13,155 nt of DNA. It comes from Candidatus Caccousia avistercoris. Lineage in GTDB: Bacteria > Bacillota > Clostridia > Oscillospirales > Acutalibacteraceae. Below the pieces are notes generated by a model. It did no database searches, was not told the DNA's origin, and saw only the letters and a list, made by a program, of their open reading frames with translations. Position 1 is the stretch's first letter. Each line of letters begins with the position of its first letter. A program made the translations under genes and the position numbers. Where the stretch lies: assembly GCA_018715025.1 (NCBI GenBank), contig DVMK01000258.1, positions 1 through 13,155 of the forward strand. Direction: 5' to 3'. Of the stretch, positions 1-5,903 are shown piece by piece.

Positions 1-159
1 ATTGTGGTCAAAAAGGGTAGCACCAAGAAAGAAGTATACTTGGACATCTATTTAAAATTCGGCGGCCCTTGGGAGGCTGTTTTTGACCGGGAGAATTCAT
101 CCTTCCGCTTGCACCGTCCAAAAAATACTACGCCAACACAAGCGACCAGGACGACCTGA
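1..159 (+). CDS. C-terminus of a probable large serine recombinase (partial)
   Basis: Frame 1 is open from the window edge to TGA at 157-159, giving 52 residues. The segment beginning IVVKKGSTKKEVYLDIYLKF has the short basic stretch followed by a beta strand ending in 'IYLKF' that is typical of the extreme C-terminus of large serine recombinases of the SpoIVCA/TnpX type. The catalytic N-terminal resolvase domain and the zinc-ribbon domain would lie upstream of the window, so the family call rests on this tail and on position. The reading frame runs straight into the sigK 3' half, as expected for the recombinase of a skin-like element whose gene lies at the element edge. Its last roughly 13 codons use sigK DNA in a different frame. 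Such an enzyme would excise the element in the mother cell and rejoin sigK. Alternative: the tail of another integrase or an unrelated protein. Confidence 0.5.
   Translation: MVVKKGSTKKEVYLDIYLKFGGPWEAVFDRENSSFRLHRPKNTTPTQATRTT
117..130. other. Inferred recombination junction between mobile element and sigK
   Basis: In frame 3, SigK-like sequence (KKYYANTSDQDDLISIGTIG) begins abruptly at about 120. The preceding in-frame residues (PGEFILPLAPS) do not resemble the conserved 'HNLRLVAH' segment expected there, and a TGA lies in frame at 84-86. The change point falls in or just before the run AAAAAATACTAC, which is taken as the element/sigK crossover region. The exact core sequence cannot be fixed without the other element end. 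Confidence 0.5.
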
Positions 160-626
160 TCTCCATTGGCACCATCGGCCTCATTAAGGCGGTGAACACC
201 TACGACCCGGGGAAGAACATCAAGCTTTCCTCCTATGCGGCAAGGTGCATCGAAAACGAAATTCTGATGTTCTTCCGCTCCAGCAAGAAAAGCGCCCAGG
301 ACATTTCCATCAACGAGCCGATTGAATCCGACAAGGACGGCAACGCCCTGACGCTTATGGATGTGCTGGCCTCTGAGGACAACATCTGCGACAATTTGGA
401 GTGCAAAATCCGTGCCGAGCAGCTGTACCGTTTCCTGGCCGTCGCCCTTTCCCCCCGGGAGCGCCAGGTGATCGAGCTGCGGTACGGCTTGTGCAACCGC
501 CTTCCCCTCACCCAGCGGGAGGTGGCCGACCAGCTGCATATTTCCAGAAGTTACGTTTCCCGAATTGAAAAGAGGGCGCTGGGGCTTTTGCGGCGGGAAT
601 TCGAGCGGGGAAAGAGGATGCAGTAG
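120..626 (+). CDS. sigK: 3' half of split sigK, sporulation sigma factor sigma-K
   Basis: The 168 residues from KKYYANTSDQDD to the TAG at 624-626 match the C-terminal two thirds of sigma-K, the late mother-cell sigma factor. Region 2 is seen as DDLISIGTIGLIKAVNTYDPGK and KLSSYAARCIENEILMFFRSSKK. The sigma-K-like linker is QDISINEPIESDKDGNALTLMDVL. Region 4 has RERQVIELRYGL, TQREVADQL and the recognition helix HISRSYVSRIEKRAL. The N-terminal roughly 70-80 residues (start, region 1.2 and the first part of region 2) are absent, and an in-frame stop lies at 84-86. A GTG at 192 is inside conserved region 2 and is not a credible start. B. subtilis sigK is split by the skin element in this same region of the gene, and C. 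difficile sigK also carries a skin element. I infer that the N-terminal half lies beyond the element, outside the window. Alternative: a decayed, permanently interrupted sigK. Confidence 0.85.
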   Translation, partial: KKYYANTSDQDDLISIGTIGLIKAVNTYDPGKNIKLSSYAARCIENEILMFFRSSKKSAQDISINEPIESDKDGNALTLMDVLASEDNICDNLECKIRAEQLYRFLAVALSPRERQVIELRYGLCNRLPLTQREVADQLHISRSYVSRIEKRALGLLRREFERGKRMQ

Positions 627-653
627 ATGCCGGAAAAGAGAAGGCAGAGAAGC

Positions 654-687
654 GCAGGGCCCGGGAACCGCGGTTCCCGGGCCCTGC
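654..687. repeat. Perfect 34-bp palindrome downstream of sigK
   Basis: Two exactly complementary 17-bp arms (654-670 and 671-687) with no spacer. Each arm is about 75% G+C. It begins 27 bp after the sigK stop and could form a very stable hairpin in RNA from either strand. No T-run follows on either strand, so it is not a standard intrinsic terminator. A bidirectional transcription barrier or mRNA 3'-end stabiliser between sigK and the converging Dabb gene is the simplest reading. Confidence 0.6.
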
Positions 688-709
688 CCGCCGCTTTCAG
701 CAGCACAAG

Positions 710-772
710 CCCCCGGTTTGGCCGGGGGAGCAAAAGCTGTGCCAAAAACGTGTTTTGTTTTTCAAACATGTG
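710..772. terminator. Secondary hairpins in the sigK-Dabb intergenic region
   Basis: A 7-bp GC stem (710-716 with 722-728, loop TTTGG) is followed at about 750-772 by a weaker stem that needs one G-U pair (ACGTGTTT with AAACATGT around a T-rich loop). Together with the palindrome at 654-687, these fill the 256-bp gene-free space between two converging genes. I see no open frame with a ribosome binding site in 627-882. No T-tract follows any of the stems, so the terminator call is tentative. Confidence 0.35.
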
Positions 773-882
773 AAACATGGGGCGTGCCGCAAGGCTGAAA
801 CAGACAGGGCGGGCGGCGTTTTCGGCGCCCCTTGCAAGGCCGGCAAAACCGCGCTCTTCAGGCGGCCTGCTCCGGTCCTTTC

Positions 883-1176
883 TCACACCTCGTAATCTAC
901 GGCGGCGCGGCCGCAGACGAGGGTGTGCACAATCTGCTTAATGGCAAGGTGGGCCGGGTGCGTCTGGTACGCCTGCTCTGCCTGCCGGGAGGAAAACGCG
1001 CAGTACAGGGCCAGCTGGTAGGGGCCGTTGTTGTAATTTTCCCCCAGCTCTATGGCCTCCAGTCCCTCTACCACGCCCAGCAGGGCCTGGAAACGGGCCC
1101 GCAGATCCCCGGCAATGGCCGCGGCGCGGGGGGCCTCCTCCTCTTTCAGCTGCCAGAATACAATATGCTTTACCAT
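883..1176 (-). CDS. Dabb (stress-responsive A/B barrel) domain protein
   Basis: A 97-residue protein that is entirely one Dabb domain. It starts MVKHIVFWQLKEEEA, has a central LGENYNNGPYQLALYCAFSS strand-turn, and carries the family hallmark QAYQTHPAHLAIKQIV near residues 68-84, ending in VDYEV. Dabb domains are dimeric ferredoxin-like alpha+beta barrels. Some members bind or cyclise small polyketide-type substrates, but most bacterial ones have no assigned reaction, so I give no substrate. The ATG at 1174-1176 is preceded by AGGAGG with good spacing. It lies 18 nt after the stop of dinB, so it is the last gene of the GNAT-dinB-Dabb operon. The family is clear; the function is unknown. Confidence 0.85.
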   Translation of the reverse strand: MVKHIVFWQLKEEEAPRAAAIAGDLRARFQALLGVVEGLEAIELGENYNNGPYQLALYCAFSSRQAEQAYQTHPAHLAIKQIVHTLVCGRAAVDYEV

Positions 1177-1194
1177 AACAGGTTCCTCCTTATG

Positions 1195-2430
1195 TCATTC
1201 GTGCTTTTGGTTTCCGTATTTTCCAATCCCCAGGTCGTTGTGAAGGACAGAGCCGAAGGAAAGGGCGTCCCGGCCAAATTTGTCCCGAATGCTGTCCAGG
1301 GCCGTTTCCAAATGCTCCTGCTTTTCCCGTTTTTCCACCGAGGAAGCCGGTTCAAACAGGCTCAGCTGTTCCCCCGCCGTGTCCTCCGGCACAATGCCGG
1401 AACCGGTTACCGTCAGCATGCGGATGGGGGCGCGGGCGTTCCAGGAGGCTGCGATGAGGCCCAGGGCGGCCTCTTTGATTTCAGCCGCCAGGCTGGTGGG
1501 GGCGGGCAGGCGCTTCTGCCGGGAGATGGTGTGGAAATTGGGGCTGCGGATCGTCACCTGCACCGTCGTGCACTTTACATGGTGCTTCCGCATGCGGGCG
1601 GCGGTGGAATCTGCCAAAACGGACACCGCCAGGGAAATGTCCTCCCCGCTTTCCAGGTTGCGGCGGAAGGTCATGCCGTTGCCTACCGATTTTACCTCCC
1701 GGCCTTCGCCGGTGTGGAGCACAGGGGCGTTGTCCAGGCCGTTGGCCATGTCCCACAAATCGCCGCCGTTCTTCCCCAGCAGCGAAACCAGAAACTCCCG
1801 CCTGGCGCAGGCCAAATCGCCGACGGTGTGCACGCCGGAGCGCCGCAGCTTTTCTGCGGCATGCTCCCCCACAAAGAGGAAGCGATCCACCGGCAGGGGG
1901 TACAGCAGCTTTTTGTAATTTTCCCGGGAGATTACCGTGGTGGCGTTGGGCTTCTTGTAGTCGCTGCCCAGCTTGGCAAAGGTCTTGTTGAAAGAAACCC
2001 CTACAGAAATGGTCAGGCCGGTTTCCTCCTCCACCACGCGGCGCAGCTCATCGGCAATTTCCTGCCCGCTGCCGAACAGCAGGCCGCTTCCGGTCACGTC
2101 CAGCCAGCTTTCGTCTATGCTGAAGGGCTCTACCTGATCGGTATACCGCTGGTAGATCTCATTGACGATCCGGGAATATTTTACATATTCCTCCCGGTGC
2201 GGCGGGGCCAGCAGCAGGCGGGGGCACTTCTGCCTGGCCTGCCAGATGGTCTCTGCCGTCTGAATCCCATATTTTTTAGCCGCTTCATTTTTCGCCAGAA
2301 TAATGCCGTGGCGGCTTTCCGGGTCGCCGCACACCGCCATGGGGACGCTGCGGTATTCCGGATGCAGCAGGCATTCCACCGAAGCGTAGAAGGCGTTGCA
2401 GTCGCAATGAAGGATGACGCGGTCAGCCAT
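1195..2430 (-). CDS. dinB: DNA polymerase IV, Y-family translesion polymerase
   Basis: A 411-residue error-prone polymerase that extends past lesions and stalled forks without proofreading. The N-terminal palm begins VILHCDCNAFYASVE, with catalytic Asp10. The second metal site is SIDESWLDV with Asp106 and Glu107. Fingers/palm motifs KKYGIQTAETIWQA and VSFNKTFAKLGSDYKKP are present. The helix-hairpin-helix (VGEHAAEKLRRSGVHTVGDL, about 188-206) and the little-finger domain follow. Near the C-terminus QLSLF (355-359) is a textbook sliding-clamp binding motif. Length is slightly above typical DinB (about 350-400 aa). The first motif reads DCN rather than DMD, as in many Firmicutes paralogues. The start ATG lies 3 bp after the GNAT stop and has no good Shine-Dalgarno sequence of its own, which implies translational coupling. 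No LexA box was recognised at the operon promoter. Confidence 0.93.
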   Translation of the reverse strand: MADRVILHCDCNAFYASVECLLHPEYRSVPMAVCGDPESRHGIILAKNEAAKKYGIQTAETIWQARQKCPRLLLAPPHREEYVKYSRIVNEIYQRYTDQVEPFSIDESWLDVTGSGLLFGSGQEIADELRRVVEEETGLTISVGVSFNKTFAKLGSDYKKPNATTVISRENYKKLLYPLPVDRFLFVGEHAAEKLRRSGVHTVGDLACARREFLVSLLGKNGGDLWDMANGLDNAPVLHTGEGREVKSVGNGMTFRRNLESGEDISLAVSVLADSTAARMRKHHVKCTTVQVTIRSPNFHTISRQKRLPAPTSLAAEIKEAALGLIAASWNARAPIRMLTVTGSGIVPEDTAGEQLSLFEPASSVEKREKQEHLETALDSIRDKFGRDALSFGSVLHNDLGIGKYGNQKHE

Positions 2431-2433
2431 GGC

Positions 2434-2895
2434 TTACAGGTGGCACTGCAGCTTGCACACGGCGGACTCAAACCCGTTGCGCTCATACAGGCGCTTGGCC
2501 TGGGTGTTTTCCGCCAGCACATTCAGCTCCAAATAGTCCAGCCCGCGGCTGCGGGCCCAGTCCTTGGCGGCGTCCAGCAGGGAAGAGCCAACCCCCACGC
2601 CCCGCAGCTCCGGCGCCACCGCCAGATCCTCCAGGGCGGCGAAGCGGTGAGGGGTCAGGCAGGGGGCGGAGGGAGTGCGGAGCTCCCGCAGAAGGGCGAA
2701 GCCCACAGGCTTTCCCTCGCTGACGGCGGTGAGCAGGGCGGAGGAAGGGTCTGCCATGACCTGCTTCAAAAATTCCTCCGACTGTTCCGCCGGGCGGAAA
2801 TTGTAGGGCTGTATCTGCGCAGCCTCCGCAAACAGCCCTTTGTACAGGGCGAGAAGGGAGGGAATATCCTCCGGTACAGCGGCTCTGATTTCCAT
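2434..2895 (-). CDS. GNAT-family N-acetyltransferase
   Basis: A 153-residue GCN5-related acetyltransferase that transfers acetyl from acetyl-CoA to an amine; the substrate is unknown. Motif A is visible at about 88-107, as ALEDLAVAPELRGVGVGSSLL, with the acetyl-CoA pyrophosphate loop RGVGVG. Motif B follows as YLELNVLAENTQAKRLYERNGFE (121-143). The frame is open further upstream, but the ATG at 2893-2895 is chosen because GAGGTG sits 8-9 nt before it and the domain begins directly with MEIRAAVPED. The longer N-terminus would overlap the promoter. It is first in an operon with dinB, 3 bp apart. Cotranscription with a translesion polymerase is probably organisational; a shared stress role is speculation. 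Confidence 0.88.
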   Translation of the reverse strand: MEIRAAVPEDIPSLLALYKGLFAEAAQIQPYNFRPAEQSEEFLKQVMADPSSALLTAVSEGKPVGFALLRELRTPSAPCLTPHRFAALEDLAVAPELRGVGVGSSLLDAAKDWARSRGLDYLELNVLAENTQAKRLYERNGFESAVCKLQCHL

Positions 2896-2955
2896 AAGGA
2901 TGAACACCTCTATTTCAAAATACGGGCGGCCGGGCCCGGAAAACGGCTTTCCCTT

Positions 2956-2984
2956 ATCATACCACGTTTTTCCCATTCTGTCCC
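2956..2984 (-). promoter_or_regulatory. Sigma-A-type promoter of the GNAT-dinB-Dabb operon
   Basis: Read on the minus strand: -35 GGGACA (2984-2979), a 17-nt spacer, then -10 TATGAT (2961-2956), preceded by TG in the extended -10 position (TGGTATGAT). The start of transcription would fall near 2949, leaving a leader of about 54 nt before the GNAT ATG. The -35 matches the consensus at 4 of 6 positions, and the extended -10 compensates. Confidence 0.6.
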
Positions 2985-3107
2985 GCTTTCTCAAAATTAT
3001 TTTTCCAGCGGGCAAAGCATCCTGCTCCCTCTGCGTCTTATTAGGCAGAGAGGCCCCGCGCGGCGCAGGGGCGGACGCATCTGGAACGGAAGAAAAGAGG
3101 GATTTTT

Positions 3108-3536
3108 ATGAAAAAGGCGGCGCTGTTTTCTATTTTGCTGTGCCTGGCTCTGCTGGCAGGCTGCCGCAGCGCAGGCTTCCGGCTGCAGGCGGAGGAGATC
3201 CGCCAGGTGGAGGTGTACACCGGCGGCGTACCGGCTGCCGCGGAAAAAAAGACGGTGACCGGGGAGGAGGACATCCGGCGCATTGCTTCCCTGGTCAACG
3301 GCCTTCTTCTGCTGGGGGAAGCGTCAGAGGAGGATGTGGAGGCAGGCGGGATCGGCCTCTACCTTCAGGTTATCTTTACCAGCGGGGAGGAACAGCGGAT
3401 CCGCCTGCCGGGGGACGATCTTCTTCTGCAGGAGGGGAAGCTGTACAGGACGAACGGCCTGAACGGGGCAGACCTGTGGGAAAGCCTGGACTATGAGGCG
3501 GTTTTGGTGGGGGAGGAAGGATTGCCCCAGGGGTGA
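3108..3536 (+). CDS. Small putative lipoprotein
   Basis: A 142-residue protein with a lipoprotein signal peptide: MKKAALFSILLCLALLAGC, lipobox LAGC with acylation Cys19. After lipidation it would sit on the outer face of the membrane. The mature part is acidic and predicted to be beta-rich. It carries EEDIRRIASLVNGLLLLG, followed by strands IGLYLQVIFTSGEEQRIRLPG and GKLYRTNGLNGADLWESLDYEA, a pattern seen in small Firmicutes lipoproteins of unknown function (for example DUF5301-like). I cannot assign a family firmly. The start ATG follows GAGG by about 8 nt. It is monocistronic, diverging from the GNAT-dinB operon and ending 55 bp before the converging nifU. I saw no convincing -35/-10 for it in 2985-3100. 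Confidence 0.75.
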   Translation: MKKAALFSILLCLALLAGCRSAGFRLQAEEIRQVEVYTGGVPAAAEKKTVTGEEDIRRIASLVNGLLLLGEASEEDVEAGGIGLYLQVIFTSGEEQRIRLPGDDLLLQEGKLYRTNGLNGADLWESLDYEAVLVGEEGLPQG

Positions 3537-3541
3537 CAAAA

Positions 3542-3564
3542 AGCCCCGCCTTCAGGGCGGGGCT
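3542..3564 (-). terminator. Terminator between the lipoprotein gene and nifU
   Basis: A 9-bp GC-rich stem (3542-3550 with 3556-3564) around the loop TTCAG. On the minus strand it is followed by TTTTTG, so it fits an intrinsic terminator for the nifS-nifU transcript. On the plus strand no T-run follows, but the stem starts 5 nt after the lipoprotein stop and may serve it as well. Confidence 0.8.
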
Positions 3565-3591
3565 AGGGTTCCGGCAGAAAAGGGGCGGCTG

Positions 3592-4023
3592 TTACCCGTG
3601 ACAGGCGCATTCCCCGCACTCCGGCACCTGGCCTACGATGGGGGTGGGATCAACGCCCCGGCGGCGGTAGTAGTCGGAAACGGCGGCTTTGATGGCCTGC
3701 TCGGCCAACACAGAGCAGTGTACCTTCACCGGCGGCAGGCCGTCCAAGGCCTCCATAACCGCTTTGTTGGTGAGCTTCAGGGCTTCCTCCACCGTTTTCC
3801 CCTTAATGAGCTCTGTGGCCATAGAGCTGGTGGCGATGGCCGCGCCGCAGCCAAAGGTCTTAAAGCGCACATCCTGAATCACATTGTCCTCCACCTTAAT
3901 GTACATGCGCATAATATCGCCGCATTTGGAGTTCCCCACTTCGCCTACGCCGTTGGCGTCCGGCAGTTCTCCCACGTTGCGGGGGTTGGCGAAATGATCC
4001 ATTACTTTTTCACTGTATGCCAT
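3592..4023 (-). CDS. nifU: Iron-sulfur cluster assembly scaffold (NifU/IscU-like)
   Basis: A 143-residue U-type scaffold on which [2Fe-2S]/[4Fe-4S] clusters are built from sulfur delivered by the NifS-type desulfurase. The three scaffold cysteines are present: Cys34 in NSKCGD, Cys59 in FKTFGCGAA and Cys103 in VKVHCSVLA. Asp36 is the residue that controls cluster lability. The helix SMATELIKGKTVEEAL is typical. It lacks the C-terminal Nfu domain of true nitrogenase NifU, so it is the short Clostridia type. An extra Cys-rich tail, PECGECACHG (Cys136, 139 and 141), could hold metal or sulfur. AGGAGG lies about 9 nt before the ATG. It is 39 nt downstream of nifS and in the same operon. Confidence 0.93.
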   Translation of the reverse strand: MAYSEKVMDHFANPRNVGELPDANGVGEVGNSKCGDIMRMYIKVEDNVIQDVRFKTFGCGAAIATSSMATELIKGKTVEEALKLTNKAVMEALDGLPPVKVHCSVLAEQAIKAAVSDYYRRRGVDPTPIVGQVPECGECACHG

Positions 4024-4062
4024 AGGAAAATTCCTCCTGTTCCTCTATTGGAATAAAAGATG

Positions 4063-5274
4063 TTAAAATTCGCGGATTTCATAGGAGACGCCGCCGTTCT
4101 GAATTTCCTCCCAAAGGGGGCTCATGGCCCGCAGCTGGGCCACCACGGGGGGCAGCACCTGCAGAATGTAGTCCACGTCCTCCTCGGTGTTCTGGCCGCT
4201 GAGAGAAAGGCGCAGCGAGCCGTGGGCCACCTCGTGGGGCAGGCCGATGGACAGCAGCACATGGCTGGGATCCAGCGAACCGGAGGTGCAGGCGGAACCG
4301 GAGGAACCGCACACGCCCTTCAGATCCAGCAGCAGGAGCAGGGACTCGCCCTCGATCCCCTCAAAGCAGAGGCTCACATTGCCCGGCAGGCGTTTTTCCG
4401 GGTCGCCGTTCAGGCGGCTGCGCTCAATCTGCAGCGCCCCGGCGATGAGCCTGTCGCGCATTTTGGTCAGGCGGCGGGCCCGTTCCTCCATAGAGGCGCA
4501 GGCCTCCTGCAGGGCGGCGGCCAGGCCCACAATGCCCGCCACGTTTTCGGTGCCTGCCCGGCGGCCCCGTTCCTGGGCGCCGCCGTCGATCAGGTTGGGA
4601 ATGGCCACGCCCTGGCGGCAGTACAGCGCCCCCACGCCCTTGGGGCCGTGAAACTTGTGGGCGGAAAGGGAGAGCAGGTCGATGTGCTGCGCCTTCACAT
4701 CAATGGGCACCGTTCCCGCCGCCTGCACCGCGTCTGTGTGGAACCACACCCCGCGGCTGCGGCAGATCGCGCCGATCTCCCCGACCGGCTGAAGGGTGCC
4801 GATCTCATTGTTGGCGAACATGACAGAGACCAGGGCGGTGTCCTCCCGCAGGGCCTTTTCCACTTCCTCCGGCCGCACCACGCCGTTGCTGTGCACATCC
4901 AGGTACGTGACCTCGAAGCCCTCCTTTTCCAGGGCGGCGCAGGTGTGCAGCACCGCATGGTGCTCAAATTTTGTGGTGACAATATGCTTTTTTCCTTTTT
5001 TCGCCAGCAGATGGGCCGCCCCCTTGATGGCCCAGTTGTCGGCTTCGCTGCCGCCCGAGGTGAAGTAAATCTCCCCGGGCTCTGCGTTCAGGCAGGCAGC
5101 CACGGTGCGGCGGGCGTCCTCCAGGGGAAGCTTGGCCTGCCGCCCCAGCGAGTACAGGCTGGAGGGGTTGCCGTAATGGGTGGTATAAAAAGGCTCCATC
5201 GCCCGGAACACCGAGGGGGAAACGGGCGTGGTGGCCGCGTTGTCCGCGTAGACAACACGCTTTTCTTGTGCCAT
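4063..5274 (-). CDS. nifS: Cysteine desulfurase (NifS/IscS family)
   Basis: A 403-residue PLP enzyme that converts cysteine to alanine and passes the sulfur as a persulfide to the scaffold. Visible motifs: YADNAATTPVS near the N-terminus, the PLP phosphate region TSGGSEADN (72-80), EHHAV with the His that stacks on the cofactor (104-108), HTDAVQ with Asp181, and the Schiff-base lysine Lys207 in SLSAHKFHGPKG. The persulfide cysteine is Cys329 in SSGSACTSGS, followed by SHVL, which marks the group I (NifS/IscS) class. Length is standard. AGAGGA precedes the ATG at 5272-5274. It is cotranscribed with nifU; no iscR or other isc/suf gene is in the window. The promoter carries two dyads (see 5297-5357). 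Confidence 0.95.
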   Translation of the reverse strand: MAQEKRVVYADNAATTPVSPSVFRAMEPFYTTHYGNPSSLYSLGRQAKLPLEDARRTVAACLNAEPGEIYFTSGGSEADNWAIKGAAHLLAKKGKKHIVTTKFEHHAVLHTCAALEKEGFEVTYLDVHSNGVVRPEEVEKALREDTALVSVMFANNEIGTLQPVGEIGAICRSRGVWFHTDAVQAAGTVPIDVKAQHIDLLSLSAHKFHGPKGVGALYCRQGVAIPNLIDGGAQERGRRAGTENVAGIVGLAAALQEACASMEERARRLTKMRDRLIAGALQIERSRLNGDPEKRLPGNVSLCFEGIEGESLLLLLDLKGVCGSSGSACTSGSLDPSHVLLSIGLPHEVAHGSLRLSLSGQNTEEDVDYILQVLPPVVAQLRAMSPLWEEIQNGGVSYEIREF

Positions 5275-5296
5275 AGCGATCCTCTCTTTTCCAAAA

Positions 5297-5335
5297 ATAT
5301 ATTAATAGCAAAAATTCTCTTTGCTATTAATATAT
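5297..5335. promoter_or_regulatory. Perfect 16-bp inverted repeat over the nifS -10 and start site
   Basis: Arms at 5297-5312 and 5320-5335 are exactly complementary, with a 7-bp spacer (AATTCTC). The repeat covers the -10, the predicted start site and about 25 bp of early transcribed region. Because transcription should begin inside it, the transcript would carry only one full arm. It therefore makes more sense as a DNA operator than as an RNA hairpin. The AT-rich arms stand out from the GC-rich surroundings. Confidence 0.7.
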
Positions 5336-5357
5336 ACTATTTTAGTAGGAATTTCAA
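5329..5357 (-). promoter_or_regulatory. Promoter of nifS-nifU
   Basis: On the minus strand: -35 TTGAAA (5357-5352), a spacer of exactly 17 nt, and -10 TATATT (5334-5329). The predicted transcription start is near 5322, about 48 nt before the nifS ATG. It lies just downstream of the terminator of the preceding gene, so nifS-nifU is an independent transcription unit. Confidence 0.75.
5335..5347. promoter_or_regulatory. Operator-like dyad TACTA-N3-TAGTA inside the nifS promoter spacer
   Basis: A 5+5 bp dyad with a 3-bp gap occupies most of the space between -35 and -10. The position and AT-rich dyad form suit a repressor such as an Rrf2-family (IscR/CymR-like) protein, the usual regulator of cysteine desulfurase operons in this phylum. 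The regulator itself is not in the window, and the assignment is inference. Confidence 0.5.
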
Positions 5358-5372
5358 GCCCTGTCCAAAAAT

Positions 5373-5408
5373 TTTTGCGGCAGGGCCTGGAAAAGCTCTG
5401 CCGCAAAA
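5373..5408 (-). terminator. Terminator of the PNPOx-like gene
   Basis: A perfect 11-bp stem (5373-5383 with 5398-5408) that can extend by about three inner pairs. On the minus strand it is followed by an A-run and TTTTTGG. It starts 11 bp after the stop of the flavoprotein gene and separates that transcript from nifS-nifU. Confidence 0.85.
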
Positions 5409-5418
5409 GAGAGGAAGC

Positions 5419-5853
5419 TTATTCGCGGAACGAAATGTCGTACCGGGTTCCGTGAGAAAACAGGGTTCCCGTGTCCAGCCGGATGCGCAGGATGCAGGTG
5501 GTTTCCTCTGACGGGTCGGTGTGCCCGTTGCCCAGCCACCCGGCAAACACCCGTTTCAGCGTTTCTGCTATGGCGCGGTTTTCCCGCCTGCCAATCCAGC
5601 CAAGGTTTTCCGCCGTTCCCCGGGCGGTAAACCAGTCCCCGGAAACAGCGGCCTGGGGATTGCGCTGGATTTGCTTCACCTTGTTGGAGGCGGCGTGCGT
5701 GACCACGTAGAAAGAGCCGTCCTCATAGTAGCCGTCCACCGTCCTGACCCAGGGGGCGTTCCCCTCTGCGGTGGCCAGGGCGATGAGCGTGTCGCGGCCG
5801 AACCGCTCCTGCATGATTTTCTTTGCCTCTTCCGGAAATCCTGCCTTTTCCAT
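5419..5853 (-). CDS. Pyridoxamine 5'-phosphate oxidase-like flavin-binding protein
   Basis: A 144-residue protein with the split-barrel fold of the PNPOx/general stress protein 26 group. Visible features: an N-terminal helix with AKKIMQERFGRDTLIALATAEGNAPWVRTVDGYY, the strand pair DGSFYVVTHAASNKVKQIQRNPQAAVS (the S/T-x-K-x-x-x-I-x-x-N-P signature that contacts the flavin phosphate), then DWFTARGTAENLGWI. Members bind FMN, F420 or haem; the substrate is not predictable here, and the short length argues against a biosynthetic PdxH. The start ATG has AAGGAGA upstream. It lies 50 bp after the URO-D remnant and ends in its own terminator. It probably shares the promoter at 6465-6493. Confidence 0.85.
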   Translation of the reverse strand: MEKAGFPEEAKKIMQERFGRDTLIALATAEGNAPWVRTVDGYYEDGSFYVVTHAASNKVKQIQRNPQAAVSGDWFTARGTAENLGWIGRRENRAIAETLKRVFAGWLGNGHTDPSEETTCILRIRLDTGTLFSHGTRYDISFRE

Positions 5854-5903
5854 AGGGTTCTCCTTTTTCTCTGCCGAAGGTCTTTCCGGCGGCCGCCCGC
5901 TGT

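Noticed and set aside
192..626. A free-standing short sigma factor starting at GTG 192
   Set aside because: The GTG lies inside conserved region 2, and conserved sigma-K residues are readable upstream to about 120, so this is not a true start.
3029..3050. Short inverted repeat CTCTGC/GCAGAG before the lipoprotein gene
   Set aside because: Only 6 bp with a 10-bp loop in GC-rich DNA; no promoter elements line up with it, so it is not reported as a site.
832..3111. Very long plus-strand open frame (759 codons) opposite the GNAT-dinB-Dabb operon
   Set aside because: It is antisense to three recognisable, properly started genes. Its product is a low-complexity Gly/Ala/Gln/His-rich string with no family likeness, an effect of high GC at the third codon position of the real genes.
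4060..5511. Plus-strand open frame of 483 codons opposite nifS
   Set aside because: It is a mirror of the nifS coding frame, crosses the nifS promoter and has no ribosome binding site or domain.
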